Shown here: piece by piece, positions 14,101 to 24,400 of the stretch
Layout of the letters: each line of letters starts with the position of its first letter
How positions within the stretch are numbered: position 1 is the stretch's first letter
Assembly: GCA_007922305.1 (NCBI GenBank)
Contig: ML677358.1
Coordinates: 9,612,576 to 9,676,575 of the forward strand
From: Dermatemys mawii
Taxonomy: Eukaryota > Chordata > Testudines > Dermatemydidae
Reading direction: 5' to 3'
DNA: 64,000 nucleotides
Translations under genes and position numbers: made by a program
The notes under the pieces: generated by a model
Databases searched by the model: none
The model's input: the letters and a program-made list of their open reading frames with translations, nothing else
Told to the model about the DNA's origin: nothing

Positions 14101-17100
14101 ACAGCCATTTTGAAAAATATAGCAAGCATTCTGATTTGAAAATAGTCTGTTGCCCTACAAAGTACATCTCATTAAAAGAGGATATGCTGCAACAGGAATG
14201 ATGTTTTCCATACTGTTGTACAGCTTCCTTCTAAGTCCTGTCATTAGTTCCATGAAGTTACTCGGTGCAGGCAAACTAATTCTGTACATCCAGACTTCTA
14301 AGCGTACAGATTTTTAAGCTAACATAATTGTATGAAGTTTTCAGAAGAGAATTGATTTCATTAAGACAAAATAAAGACTTTTTATTCTAAAGTATATGTT
14401 ATATTAGAATTTTAAGAATATAAAAGTCAGATAGCAACAGATGATGCACTTGGGTGCAAGGGGTATAATTTGTCCTTAATTGTGTTTTACTAATAAAACG
14501 TATTCCACTTGAATATTTCTCATTCCTGTTTGCCTCTCATCTATATACCTAGAGGCATACTTATATCATAGCAATTTTTCTCTTTAGGGAGCCCTCAACA
14601 TCAATGATAGAACTATACCTCAACCACCCATTCTCCAGCTGTCTGTGGAGAAGTTGAGTAGGGACGGTGCTTATCTTATGGATGCTGGCTCTGTAAGTTA
14701 AAATTTTATGTGAACTTGTGGGTTTTTCTGAAAACTACTGAGCGCTTTAGGTATACAGAAGAGTATAAGGGGGTATGTATTGCATAGATTAATGATATCA
14801 TTATTGGGCTGTCTCTTAGGTAATGTTTATGTGGGTCGGAAAGAATTGTGGACAGAATTTTATCAGCCAAGTCCTTGGAGTTCCAAGTTATGCATCAATA
14901 CCACAGAATATGGTAAGAGCTTGCTTTGGTCTTAAATAGATTGTATTTTTTAAGTTATTTGTCATATTACCTGTATATGCTAAAGAGCCTTTCAGAATTG
15001 TAGCTGATTTGTAATTAATTCCAGTTTCAGGAACAGCTCACTTCCCCCATCATATGACATTCTTCCTTAGATTCCCCACTTAAAATAATCTTAATCCAGC
15101 TCACTCACCATGAAACCCCAATAAGAAGTTGATAACTATCAGTTAGATCCAGTAAAAGTCTCAGCAGATTGAGAATATTGGGGCCAGGAAGGAGAGTGGG
15201 TTAGCTCACCAGCCTTCAGTTGCTGGAAAATTCAAATCCTAGTTCAGGTTACAAGTGAAAATGAATCTGTTAATGTAGTCCCAGTTGTGACAGCCCAAAG
15301 CCACTGTTGAGTTTGGCACAATTTGATGGTTTGTTCAAGGATGATCGGAGACTGAAATTGCAGTGGTATGTGGAACAGCTTCATACTAGCTGTACCTGCT
15401 TTGTCTGTTTACGATGCTTGGCCCTTTTCGTTAACACTAAATTAACTCTGTTTCCTAAAGAGAGAGTATGTTATGTATTAATGATAACCTTTGTCTAATA
15501 GACGCATCTTCCAGAACTTGAAACAGCTGAATCGACCAGAACAATAGCTTTTATCTCTTGGCTGAGAGAGCAAAGACCATTCTTCCCTATACTGTATATA
15601 ATAAGGTAAGTTCTTTTTGACAACTCTAATACATGAGTATGCATAGTCATGTCACCCACTGTAGTGACATTTTATGCTGCATTGCCTTCACACGAGTTGT
15701 GCATACTGTGAACTGTAAATGCTTGAAAACCTGACACGTGATTTTAACTTTTCTTGTTTTGTCATTTTTTTTTAATTTGTGGAGGTTTGATGCTTTCTCA
15801 GGGCATCCAGAACTGTAAGTCACCTTGCTACCCTTCTGTCTCAGCGAGAGATTTATTGGTGCTATACTTTGTGACAGCTTCCTGCCACCCCTGTCTGCTA
15901 GCTAGCTAAACAGACTCCTCAGACTCTGCTACACCAAACTTAGCCTTGCAGGTTAACTCTTAGCGTACTTCAGTTCCTGAATCCTCTGGAAGAGTGTTCC
16001 TCTGAAGCATCCAGGCTTGGTACTTCTGTGGGCATATAGTGACAAAGTCCACTGTCTCTAAAGAGACAGCATACACACCAGGCTGTTAGCTCAACTGAGG
16101 ATGCACACCTTACTTTAATATAATAGCACTAAGATGAATTTATAAAAGAACAAGAATAAGTGATACTAAGCAGAGATAATAGAAACAGAAAATGGTTACA
16201 AATAAACAAAAGAATAACCTGCTTTTAAAGGTCTACATATAACCATAGCAGGCTTCAAACTTTGTTCTCACCTACAATTGCTTTTCAGCATCACCAATCC
16301 ACGTAGCTGGGGATCCACCGTTCATTATTCAAAACGCACTGACCTCTTTGTTCCCTCAGTGACGGATAACAAGATGCCCTTTTGCTTTTCATCATATTCC
16401 CCATTGTTAATTGTCTATCTCAAGAATCAGGGCGACTCCCTGGGCTTCAGTCGTTTCCTGAGTGCTAACATCATGCGTTTCCTCATCCTTCTGATAATTG
16501 GTGTTTACTGCAGATAGAGATAAATTGCCTGTTGTCTGTGGCATCCCCATGCTCAGTTTACATTATAGACAGGCAAATCAATATTCTTCTTCGAGTGATG
16601 GTCCCTATCTGTATTCCACATGTTAGATGCTCATGCACGCTTATGTCCTGAGTCCAGAAGTATTTCTTAGCAGTGTCCTTTGACCCACAAATGCACAGTG
16701 TGCCCCTCATGCTCTCTGTCGAGGACATAATAGGTAATGCAGGCCAATGCCTCTCCAGTTCCCTCTTACCGCCACATCGCCTGTATCAGACCCACTGATC
16801 CTTTGTGCTGTGAGTTTTGCTAAGGGAGGGACCGCTCCTCGTTCAGTGTATATAGTTGTACATAATTGTATATTGTCATTTTAGTGATAAGTTAGTGTAG
16901 TTTATCCCCCATTTTGGGGAAATTGTCCCATCCCATCCCTTCATCTCTCCCCAGGACTATACCCTGGATTTGGGGATTTAAAAACTCACGCTCATTCTCT
17001 GTGAACTGCAAGCCTCAGCAAGTGAAGTCCTGCAATCTCTTCCCTCCCCAAACCCAGCAAACTCAAAGCTTTCTGTAAGTAGTTGATGGAGGAAGTCATG

Positions 17101-20100
17101 GAACTGCGGGCGCAGCAGAACCCCAGGTACAGCAACTGTCACTGGTGGTGAGCGCCCCTCTGAGCACATCACATGCCTGGATCCATTGGTGCCGAAGACA
17201 AAGAGTAAGTCCCGAAATTAGAGTAAAAAACACTTTCATGGGCATAAGAGCAGAACTCTGCCATGGACTGCTCCTAAGTGCAGCATTTCCTCCTCAAGCC
17301 AGGCCAGATTGGGTGAGATGTTGTGCGCGGATCTGACTGGACCAGCGCCCAAGCTTCCCCATGTGGAGGGTGAAGGCCAGGTGCAAACAGGATCCAATGG
17401 TACTGACGACTACCCTGATAGCCACGCATCCAGAACACTCACTGGCATGTGCACTGCCCATCCTGCTGGTGCCTCTGTGCCTCTCAGACAGGCCAGCATT
17501 GCAGACGCTGCCTAGGACCTCTGGTATTTTCAGAGGCACACAGGCTCTGACATCCAGGAGTCTTGTCGTCGTCTTGATGGAGGAACTCATCCTTCAATCA
17601 CCACAGTCTCCACTTCTCTCCGGACCCCCACTTCCGAGGACAAAGCTCTACTGCTACTGGAGAAGTCTGTCCCATTGTTGTATTGCAACCCTCCAGACAG
17701 ATGGTCTCCCTATTGCTGGAACCGTTTTTGGAGTCCGAGTTCTCAGAGCCAGAACCCTTGTTTTCTTTGATGTCTTGCTGAAGTCTGGGCTTGTGGCCCA
17801 GACTGCCTTATCGCCCATCATATGATCTGTCAGTGGAGACCTGTTCTCTACCTGAGGGGGCCCACCATATCCCAGGGACCCTTCTTTCTGACCATAATGG
17901 GCACCTTGGGATTCCTGCCACTGATGCAAGACACCATCATAAACATCTTATTGACCATCCCCCATTTACCCAGTGACACCATCTGTCTGAGGAAGAGACA
18001 GACATTGACCGTTCCTCCAGTCCTCACTGCTGCTTCACCATTGCCAGACAAGGTGCTTATTCCTCTCCCTCTCTGTCCACTGGATGACCATCGCAAGTAT
18101 CAGAGGGTAGCAGCAGACTTGGGTATTCCATTAGAAGAGGTCTAGGACCCAAAACATATGCTCCTGGACAGTCACCAACCCCTTGAGTGGCTCTACCCAT
18201 TAATGAGGCCATTCTTCAACAGGCCTGGGTAATGGCAATATGGCGGTATTGATACCTGCACCAACAATACTTTATCAGAGCACATCTTGACTCCATTACA
18301 GCAAGAGGTTTCCTCCTGGTGTACAACTTCGCAACACTTACGTCCATCATTGTGTACCTGCATCAGATCTCATACCATGGTCCGCCACACTCTCTCTGGC
18401 CATGTGTTGTCTCCAGGTGTGGTTCGTCTCCACCTACAAAAGCAGCACTGACCATATGCAGGCCAGAATTGTAGTTCCCTGGATCATGGTAGCCTCACTC
18501 ACAATTCTTCCAAGGTTATGATCAGCACCCCCTTTTCCCCTTCCATACCACAGGTCATCATCACAACAGACACCTCCCTCAGAGGTTGGGAAGCCCACTA
18601 GGATCACCATATGGTCTATGGAGTGTGGATACCACATGAGGGCAGGATGTACATAATTGTGCTAGAGCTTCATGTAGTCTGTTCAGTGTGTCAGGCCTTT
18701 CTCCTGCTCATTCAGCCCCTCTATGTTCAATTGCTCTCAAACAACATTGCAGCAGTAGTGTACATCAACAAGTAGGGCTGCACCAAGTCTCCCTTCCTTT
18801 GCCCTGAATCCATCCGCCTTTGGATCTGGTGCATCAAACACAATGTAATGCTTCAAGCCACATATCTCCTAGGTACCCAGAATTCCCTGGTTGATGCGCT
18901 CAGAAGGACTCTCCACTTCAATCACGAGTAAGAGCTACATGAGGCCACACTACAGTACCTCTCTGAGGAACTGGGGCACCCCTCAGTGGGACCTATTTGC
19001 CACTCTGAAGTACCAGAAATAGGGAAGAATTCTGGCTCCATTAGTTCTGGTTCATGGACCACCTCAGATTCTTCACCTGAACACCACTCCGCCTTCACAC
19101 TCTCCCAGATCTACTCACAAGATCAGGGGAGAATCCTGCTTCCCAATCCCAGCCCTCTTCACTTCACAGCCTGGTATGTGGATGAGGGTGGAGGGTAGAC
19201 CAGGCATGCTCCACCTCAGTGTGGCAAATCTTTATCCAGGGTGCTGGAGAGGCTCCTCTAGGGCATGCTACTGAGGTAAATGGAGATGCATCACAGTACG
19301 CGGCTCAATGTGACTGTCACTGAGTATGATATCTATACCAGTCAATCTAGACTACCTTCTTGCCCTCAAATGTCTGGCCTAGTCACCAACTCTATAGGGC
19401 TGCACCTGGCAGCAATCAGTGTCTTTCTCTACCCTTCCCCCCACACCGGACTACACCTCAGTATTTACACACCTCACCACTATCCACTTTATTTAAGGGT
19501 TTACTCAACACTTTTCCTCCAGTACCGAAGCCCACGCTCCCCATGGGACCTTAGTCTCATCTTCTCTGCCTTCCGAAAGCCACCCTTTGAACCACTGGGA
19601 ATGTGGTCACTCTCCCACCTTTTGATGAAAGTGACATTCATGGTAGCTAGAACCTCAGCCAGGCAGATCACCCTCTCCACACACTATATTCCACAAGGAC
19701 AAGGTGTCCCTATGGCTCCACCCTAAATTCCTCCCAAAGGTAGTGTCGGAATTCCACCTAAACCAGTGCATCCTCGTCTCTGTTTTCTGCCCCAAACCAC
19801 ACACTTCCCCCACTAACAGGGTCCTACAATCCCTCGATGTCTGCTATGCACTAGCTTTCTACCTTCACAGGACTCAGTTCTTTCGCACATCGCTGAATAG
19901 TCCAAGTATCAAGCCTCTTCTCCAAATGGGTCTCAGGGAGCATCTGTGAATGCTACAAACAATCCAGCGTATCCCCACCTGATAGTCACAGCTCACTCTA
20001 CATGAGCGCAAGCCATCATGTCGGCTTCACTGGAGGATGTGTCCTGGCAAAACCTAAGTCGTGCAGCAATCTGGCGCTCAGTCCACATGTTCACAATGCA

Positions 20101-21161
20101 ATATGCTATTGCACAAGTAGCAGTAGGCTAGGCTGTACTGCAGACCAGGCTTCTATTGGCACCCTCACATCCACCTCTGCACTGATCACAAGTTACCCAT
20201 GTATGGAGTACACATAGGGACCATCACTCGAAGAAGAAGAAGAGAGGTTACTTGCCAGTAACTGGAAGTTTTTCAAGACATGTGGTCCCTATCTGTATTC
20301 TGGTACCTGTCCTCTATCCCCTCTGCTTCAGACTACATTCCAAAATGGTAAGAGGGAGACTGGAGAGGCACTACCTGTTACACCCTCGGCTGGGAGCATG
20401 AGGGGATGCATCACAGACGTGTTGGTCAGTGGACATTGCTAAGAAACCCTTCAGGATTCAGGTGCATAGCACACTTGCCTACCCACCTGTGCAATACAGA
20501 TAGGGACCACACATCTCATAGAACCTCCAGTTACACACTAGTAACTTTCTCTTCCTTTGTCTAGGACAATTTATCAAGTCTGCCCCCCAAAACATTTTAG
20601 GATCATATTTCCAGCACACGACTCTTTACACACGATCTATACAAACATCACAGTGGGATTATTGACCACCATGTCACCAGCTTTCATTTGATACTACACA
20701 CAACACTCTGTACAGATAAATACTATGATGATAGCATATCAAATGTCAAACCTGATGGGAGTTTAAAGAAGAGTGGGCCCTCTGCCAGTTGGTATTGAGA
20801 GGCTCTTATGTTCTCAATGTAACCAGGTTGCCTGTGTTTATCAGACATTTTAGTGAATTAAATGTAAACATTATCCAGCAACATTGTGGTATGAATAATT
20901 GTGAGGCCTACAGTCCTAGCTTTTCATTTACACTTCACAAGTTGATGCACTTATTTTTAAATAGCTTTCAAAATGCTAGTTCATCCGATACTGTAGAGGT
21001 TAGTTAATGCTTCATTTCACTCAGTCATTTTATTTCTGTTTCTAAGGGATGAAAGTCCACTGAAATCAAGTTTCCTACAGAACATGATAGAAGACAGAAC
21101 AGAGTCTGCCTTATCATACTATGAGTTCCTCCTGCATATACAGCAGCAAGTGAATAAATGA
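2069..21161 (+). CDS. SEC24A: SEC24A, COPII coat cargo adaptor, 3' half (12 coding exons)
   Basis: Sec24 pairs with Sec23 in the inner COPII coat and picks cargo at ER exit sites. Coding exons seen: 2069-2124, 4706-4912, 5227-5347, 7498-7656, 10020-10193, 10733-10843, 11291-11466, 13401-13538, 14588-14692, 14820-14912, 15502-15605, 21047-21161. All junctions are AG/GT and phases join, giving about 519 residues and ending LLHIQQQVNK-stop. By comparison with the known family (human protein about 1,090 aa) this is the C-terminal half: end of trunk (window residues ~1-130), beta-sandwich (~130-245), helical domain (~245-380) and gelsolin-like domain (~395-450), then the conserved tail. The wording (LDCSGQQVAVDLFLLSGQYS, ARDALVNAIIDSLSAYRSS) fits SEC24A rather than SEC24C/D; SEC24B is the closest alternative. 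The N-terminal half, zinc finger and promoter lie upstream of the window. No stop or frameshift is seen. Confidence 0.97.
2125..4705 (+). other. SEC24A intron containing fold-back hAT copy 1
   Basis: The element occupies 2532-4062; the flanks (2125-2531 and 4063-4705) are AT-rich intron without recognisable features. Confidence 0.7.
2532..4062. mobile_element. hAT-type fold-back element, copy 1
   Basis: Left arm (2532-3110) and right arm (3563-4062) are imperfect reverse complements; for example 'ccatgctgatgac' near 3098 answers 'gtcatcagcatgg' near 3564. The centre and right arm resemble the C-terminal part of a hAT transposase (DLTKCKEGTNVRFLKIATAL at 3295 on, then a broken TPATTVPCE segment), with frameshifts. 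Flanking 8-mers cttaaaat (2524-2531) and ctgaaaat (4063-4070) match at 7 of 8 positions, as expected of an old hAT target duplication. A T-rich run and an A tract (3117-3139) are internal. Confidence 0.75.
4706..4912 (+). CDS. SEC24A: SEC24A coding exon (trunk)
   Basis: 69 codons, starting LIQDLLRTLPQMFTKSLE and containing ALQAAFKLMSPTGGRISVFQ, the conserved vWA-like part of the trunk. Phase 0 at both ends. The donor after AAG is gttaca, weaker than the other donors of this gene. Confidence 0.95.
5227..5347 (+). CDS. SEC24A: SEC24A coding exon (trunk)
   Basis: Reads DIHLTPSTDFYKKLALDCSG, then QQVAVDLFLLSGQYSDLASL, ending one base into a Gly codon (donor gtaagt). End part of the trunk domain. 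Confidence 0.96.
5348..7497 (+). other. SEC24A intron with a GC-rich element
   Basis: The repeat spans 6048-6933. The rest (5348-6047, 6934-7497) is ordinary AT-rich intron with a short A-rich run near 5805. Confidence 0.6.
6048..6933. mobile_element. GC-rich non-autonomous hAT-like element
   Basis: The ends form a terminal inverted repeat: CAGGGGTGGGGAACCT at the left and 'gattccccactcctg' at the right. The inside is G-rich degenerate sequence with no transposase. CAGGGG-type termini are known for hAT elements. No clear 8-bp duplication is left. Open frames here are a by-product of GC content. Confidence 0.6.
7498..7656 (+). CDS. SEC24A: SEC24A coding exon (trunk to beta-sandwich)
   Basis: Starts (G)CISRYSAGSVYYYQSYHH and ends FEAVMRIRCTKG. 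It spans the trunk/beta-sandwich boundary. Enters in phase 1 and leaves one base into Gly (donor gtctga). Confidence 0.96.
8088..8833. mobile_element. C-rich non-autonomous hAT-like element, copy 1
   Basis: Left end taggggtgagcgaac and right end gtttgcccacccctg form an inverted terminal repeat. The interior is a C-rich series of 'ccccctgaccg'-like units with no coding content. Flanks atcgaaat/atctaaaa suggest a decayed 8-bp duplication. The same family occurs inverted at 43281-44091. Confidence 0.7.
8936..9614. mobile_element. hAT-type fold-back element, copy 2 (internally deleted)
   Basis: Flanked by a perfect 8-bp target duplication ATTTGTAA (8928-8935 and 9615-9622), the size made by hAT transposases. 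The left arm matches that of copies 1 and 3; the centre and most of the right arm are missing, leaving about 80 bases of the right end. A perfect hairpin lies at 8997-9047. Confidence 0.85.
8997..9047. repeat. Perfect 23-bp inverted repeat, 5-base loop
   Basis: Arms 8997-9019 and 9025-9047 are exact reverse complements around the loop ctaaa. It sits near the left end of hAT copy 2 and probably arose by an inverted duplication of the element end. Confidence 0.9.
10020..10193 (+). CDS. SEC24A: SEC24A coding exon (beta-sandwich)
   Basis: Contains LSIHTFHGNFFVRSTDLLSL and AGYAVQMSVEESLTD, diagnostic of the Sec24 beta-sandwich. Donor gtaaga after the first base of a Gly codon. Confidence 0.97.
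10194..11290 (+). other. SEC24A introns flanking the exon at 10733-10843
   Basis: Two introns of 539 and 447 bases. No repeats or RNA genes recognised. Confidence 0.6.
10733..10843 (+). CDS. SEC24A: SEC24A coding exon (beta-sandwich to helical domain)
   Basis: Reads (G)ERRIRVHTMCLPVVTTLSD and continues GADVQAITGLLANM; donor gtaagc one base into Ala. The start of the helical domain lies here. Confidence 0.96.
11291..11466 (+). CDS. SEC24A: SEC24A coding exon (helical domain)
   Basis: Reads (A)VDRSVSASLSDARDALVNA and ends FPLHVLALLKQ before donor gtaaga. Helical domain; open and uninterrupted. Confidence 0.97.
11467..13400 (+). other. SEC24A intron (1.9 kb)
   Basis: Has a T-rich run at 11761-11783. 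The stretch 12479-12680 has 'gtctacact' phrases reminiscent of the Harbinger-like repeats elsewhere in the window, but no clear ends. Nothing coding is seen. Confidence 0.5.
13401..13538 (+). CDS. SEC24A: SEC24A coding exon (helical domain)
   Basis: 46 codons, KAFQTGTNIRLDERIFTMCQ through HPNLYRVDNLTDE. Phase 0 at both ends; acceptor TTCACAG, donor gtatgg. Confidence 0.96.
13539..14587 (+). other. SEC24A intron (1.05 kb)
   Basis: AT-rich intron; no feature recognised. Confidence 0.6.
14588..14692 (+). CDS. SEC24A: SEC24A coding exon (gelsolin-like domain start)
   Basis: 35 codons, GALNINDRTIPQPPILQLSV through GAYLMDAGS, phase 0 to 0. Begins the gelsolin-like domain. Confidence 0.96.
14820..14912 (+). 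CDS. SEC24A: SEC24A coding exon (gelsolin-like domain)
   Basis: 31 codons, VMFMWVGKNCGQNFISQVLG then VPSYASIPQNM. The intron before it is only 127 bases. MWVG-KN is typical of the gelsolin-like fold of Sec24. Confidence 0.96.
14913..15501 (+). other. SEC24A intron (0.6 kb)
   Basis: No repeat or RNA gene recognised. Confidence 0.55.
15502..15605 (+). CDS. SEC24A: SEC24A penultimate coding exon
   Basis: Reads THLPELETAESTRTIAFISW, then LREQRPFFPILYII, ending with AG of an Arg codon (donor gtaagt). The codon is completed by the last exon 5.4 kb downstream. Confidence 0.96.
16586..16770 (+). repeat. DIRS-like left inverted terminal repeat
   Basis: Begins 'cttcttcgagtgatggtccc'. Its reverse complement is found twice near the right end: the outer arm 20347-20508 and the start only at 20205-20243. 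Confidence 0.75.
20205..20310 (+). repeat. DIRS-like internal complementary region
   Basis: 20205-20243 is the reverse complement of the extreme left end (16586-16620). 20281-20303 (tgtggtccctatctgtattc) is complementary to the right arm. A region complementary to both termini just inside the right repeat is the hallmark of DIRS elements and is thought to template circle closure. Confidence 0.65.
20347..20508 (-). repeat. DIRS-like right inverted terminal repeat
   Basis: Reverse complement of 16600-16770 with scattered mismatches. Confidence 0.75.
21047..21161 (+). CDS. SEC24A: SEC24A last coding exon with stop
   Basis: Reads (R)DESPLKSSFLQNMIEDRTES, then ALSYYEFLLHIQQQVNK and TGA at 21159-21161. 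The acceptor is TTTCTAAG. This is the conserved Sec24 C terminus. Confidence 0.97.
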
Positions 21162-24100
21162 ACCACTGGGTTGTATGGCTCGCTTGCTTAGCGAAAATTT
21201 CTGCAGTAAAGAACACTTGTGCTTGTAATATCTTTTGTGAAGTTTGTGGCCTGGTGAAGTTGATGAGAAGTTCTCACTGTGATTTCAACAAAGCAAATAA
21301 AGGACCACAACTGAGAATCATATGTGCAACTAAATAATATTGTACTTTTAAAAATCAAAATCTATTTGAAGAGGTTGGGGAATCTTTAATTTGCTGCATA
21401 TTAAATTTTTACTGTAAGCAGTGCAGCATGAAGTACATTTGCAAAGGCAATATTGAAGGGGTGAAATACATTTTGTAAAATGGAGTTTTGTTCAAAATGT
21501 ATATTTCTGTAACTTTTAGTTTTGCATTTCTGGGGGTGTTATTTTGCTGCTAGATTTAAAATCTCAATATGATTGAGTTGCAGGGAAATTATATTGTCGT
21601 ATATCCACTGATTAAAGATTGAACATTTCTTTTAAAAAAGAGAGCTATCTGGTACACTTAAAGTAGCAATGAAACAATTCATTGTGAAATGAACAAATAT
21701 TTGAAAAACAATTATGAAAATTTTAGGATGTAATGTTCTAGAAATCGTTATGTTGAACAGGTATAAAGGTAGCTTAAACTGGCGTAGCTGGATTGAGAGA
21801 GACTGAAGTAATTTGTTAAAAAGCTTTTAAATACATCAGTGTTCTTGTACCTTAAAGGCAAAGTTGGCATAGTATAATGTGTAAACTGAATACTATAATC
21901 AAGTGATCTGGCAGCAAAAATGGGTTAAGACTGACACTGAGCCTTGTGTTTGTAGTTAAAAATAATGTTTTGTCTTGTCTTAATATTTCATTAAATGGCA
22001 GGAAAGTGGGGAAAAGAAGGCAAAGCATTAAACCATCTGATCCTTTCTGTGTGTTCTATTAGAACAGAAATCTATCTAATGTAGTTTAACTAAATGTTAG
22101 GCCCATAAAATTATTTTTTTTGTGAAATGAGGCAGTGATAGCATTTCAATCTTAATTTATCAATATATTTTGAGATAACACTGAATATTTTGTTTGACAT
22201 CTGAAACTGAATCCAATAATTTTGCTCCTGAAATAAATGGAAAAACATATTGGTAGGAAGTGTGTTGTAGTTCAGTGAATATATTTAAAGTTCTCAGAAA
22301 TCTTTTTTTATTGAAGCTATGTAACAAACCTAATTCCAGGGCCATGTGAGCACACAATATACATGTTTTAATTTAACTGACAGACCTGCAAGTGCTACAA
22401 ATGAAACATGGAAATTGGATTTACAGAAGGCTGGTATTCTTAAATGTAAGATGTGTAAAGTACAAGGGAATTCAAGTACATCAGCTGGGGATCAATCTGT
22501 AGATGACAGGCTGTTTCTCTTTATGTTGCTTGTCGATTGCTGCCCCTTATATGCCCATGGAGGAGCTCTGATGTGGAAAAAAATGTTTTCTGCTTTATTT
22601 TGCTTTTAGTTCATATTAATGCTCATACACTTACAACGGACTTGCAAAAATCTTCTTGTTGGGGTCAAGTAACTTTTCACTGAGTAAAAGGTAGGCAAGT
22701 AGATATTGTGACTAAGCTAGTAAAGTTGTGAAGGTTTTGCAAAGCAGAGTTAACAGGATCTGGTAGGATCACAATTTCTGCAGCCATTCATCTGCTTCTG
22801 CTCCAGTTACAGTATAACTGACAGGAGTTACCTCAATGCAGGGGAGAAGCAGCTGTTTCTTCATAGAAACATCTTGTGTAATTTGAGCACAAAAAAGCCA
22901 CTATCATTCTCTGTTGATTTGTGATGTTTTGAAAAGAGCATTTTGGAACAGATTTACTTCTCCCAAAGATGATTTAAACACCCTGCCTGCTGTGTCTACA
23001 TGACTAGTGGAAATGTACTTCTCAATTTTTTTATAAGATTGTGCATTATCTTCAAAGTGAAAATATATAGCAAGTATATAGGGGAAAATTATGTTTTAAA
23101 ATTTATTAAATTACTTTATTTCTAGATTCACTCACATTTAAATCCTACTTTTTTTTTATTTCTTAAATGAGAATCAGTCATTCAGACAACCACAGTTTTA
23201 TTAAGTGGTAACTCACTCCAGGCACATGATGATAAAATGTACCCACTAGGATGTTGGAAATCCTCCATGCATCTCACAACAGATCCAAAGCCTTTGGTTT
23301 TTCTTACTGTCCCCACATACTTTGTCATTATATTCCATAAACTTACATTTTTAAATATAGTGTCTGTTTCAGAGAGAGTGTCACTTGCTTTATGTAAACC
23401 AGGATAACAGCTATGAATGTCAGTCTACAAGCCAAAACAATAACTTAACAACATTTCAAGTTAGGATCCCTAATATTTTTTTCTGTTAAACTTATGAACA
23501 AGCGAGCAAATGAACCCATTTGAAGTAGAATGCTTTTGGAATGTCTATATTGTATTTAAGAACTATTCTGCTCTATTGAATGTGTAGTTTAATTCCATGC
23601 AGTGGGGGACAAAACCTGCTGCTTCAATTCATATTACTCTTGCATCATTGCAGAGCACACCAGTGTATAAACTGCCTAAGCCACACTTCTCACTGTATTA
23701 CAAATGTCAAGGATAACTTGTTTATTTTAAGATCTTAAACAGGAAGGGTGCTCCTGGTTGTTCTATCTTAGTGTGACAACCCTACCACAGCACGTGTACT
23801 CTATTTTTCTAGTTTTTGAGGTTTAACTATTTGTTTGACACATTAATGTTAATTCAGTCAACATCAATACCATCCATTTAATTTGTATACATTATCTTTT
23901 ATAATTTAATATATTTGAGTCTCAGTCTAAATAGACTATTTTGCAATAACTAGAATAAGATTTACATTTCTTTTATTCAGAGTTAATTTCTTAACAATTT
24001 ATAATCAAAGATGCAGAATGGCTGTTATATAAGGGACCATCAAATGTGATTTTAAGCTTTTTTTCACTATTATGGATGTAATCCTTAAATTTAATTTTGT

Positions 24101-24400
24101 AAAGTAGTGTATAATATTGTAATATTAAATCCTTGTTTTCTGAAACTCAGACAGATCTTCAGCATGAAGTTATAAATCTTGCCCCTTCTGAAGCTGAGAC
24201 AGGATTTACTTGTCCTCCTTTTTACAGTTTGTAATTTTCACTGTTTTATTCCTGTAAAAAGTCATTTGTAACACATGCAAATGCTTATTTTATCTGTGCT
24301 AATTTAAAACATTTGGCTACTCAATAAAACTAATTGAAAGTGCTCACAAAAGTCCATCATTCCTTTAATTAATAAACATAAGTGGGATTCTGTATTTGAC
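21162..24400 (+). other. SEC24A: SEC24A 3' UTR and downstream DNA
   Basis: AT-rich, no open gene. Candidate poly(A) signals AATAAA lie at 21296-21301 (135 bases after the stop), 24323-24328 and 24371-24376. A long UTR ending near 24400 is plausible because SEC24A mRNAs usually have kilobase-scale 3' UTRs, but the end cannot be fixed from sequence. Confidence 0.45.

Larger units (their letters stand above)
16586..20550 (+). mobile_element. DIRS-like tyrosine-recombinase retrotransposon, decayed
   Basis: Inverted arms of about 165 bases bound it (16600-16770 and 20347-20508; e.g. 'gcctctccag' at 16749 answers 'ctggagaggc' ending 20369). Three coding remnants occur in order. A gag-like part (about 17361-18143) ends DDHRKYQRVAADLGIPLEEV. 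A RNase H-like part (18563-18940) reads TDTSLRGWEAH and VYINK in one frame with stops at 18599 and 18773. A tyrosine-recombinase-like part (about 19380-19950) includes a TSAR motif and HPKFLPKVVSEFHLNQ. Little of the reverse transcriptase is readable between 18150 and 18540. DIRS elements integrate by recombinase, not by a DDE integrase, and make no target duplication. Stops and frameshifts throughout show it is dead. Confidence 0.75.
15606..21046 (+). other. SEC24A last intron (5.4 kb), mostly transposon
   Basis: Contains a DIRS-like element at about 16586-20550. The flanks at 15830-16585 and 20551-20830 look like the two halves of an older dispersed repeat split by it, which I recognise only from memory. 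A possible 30-base cassette exon lies at 15785-15814. Confidence 0.55.
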
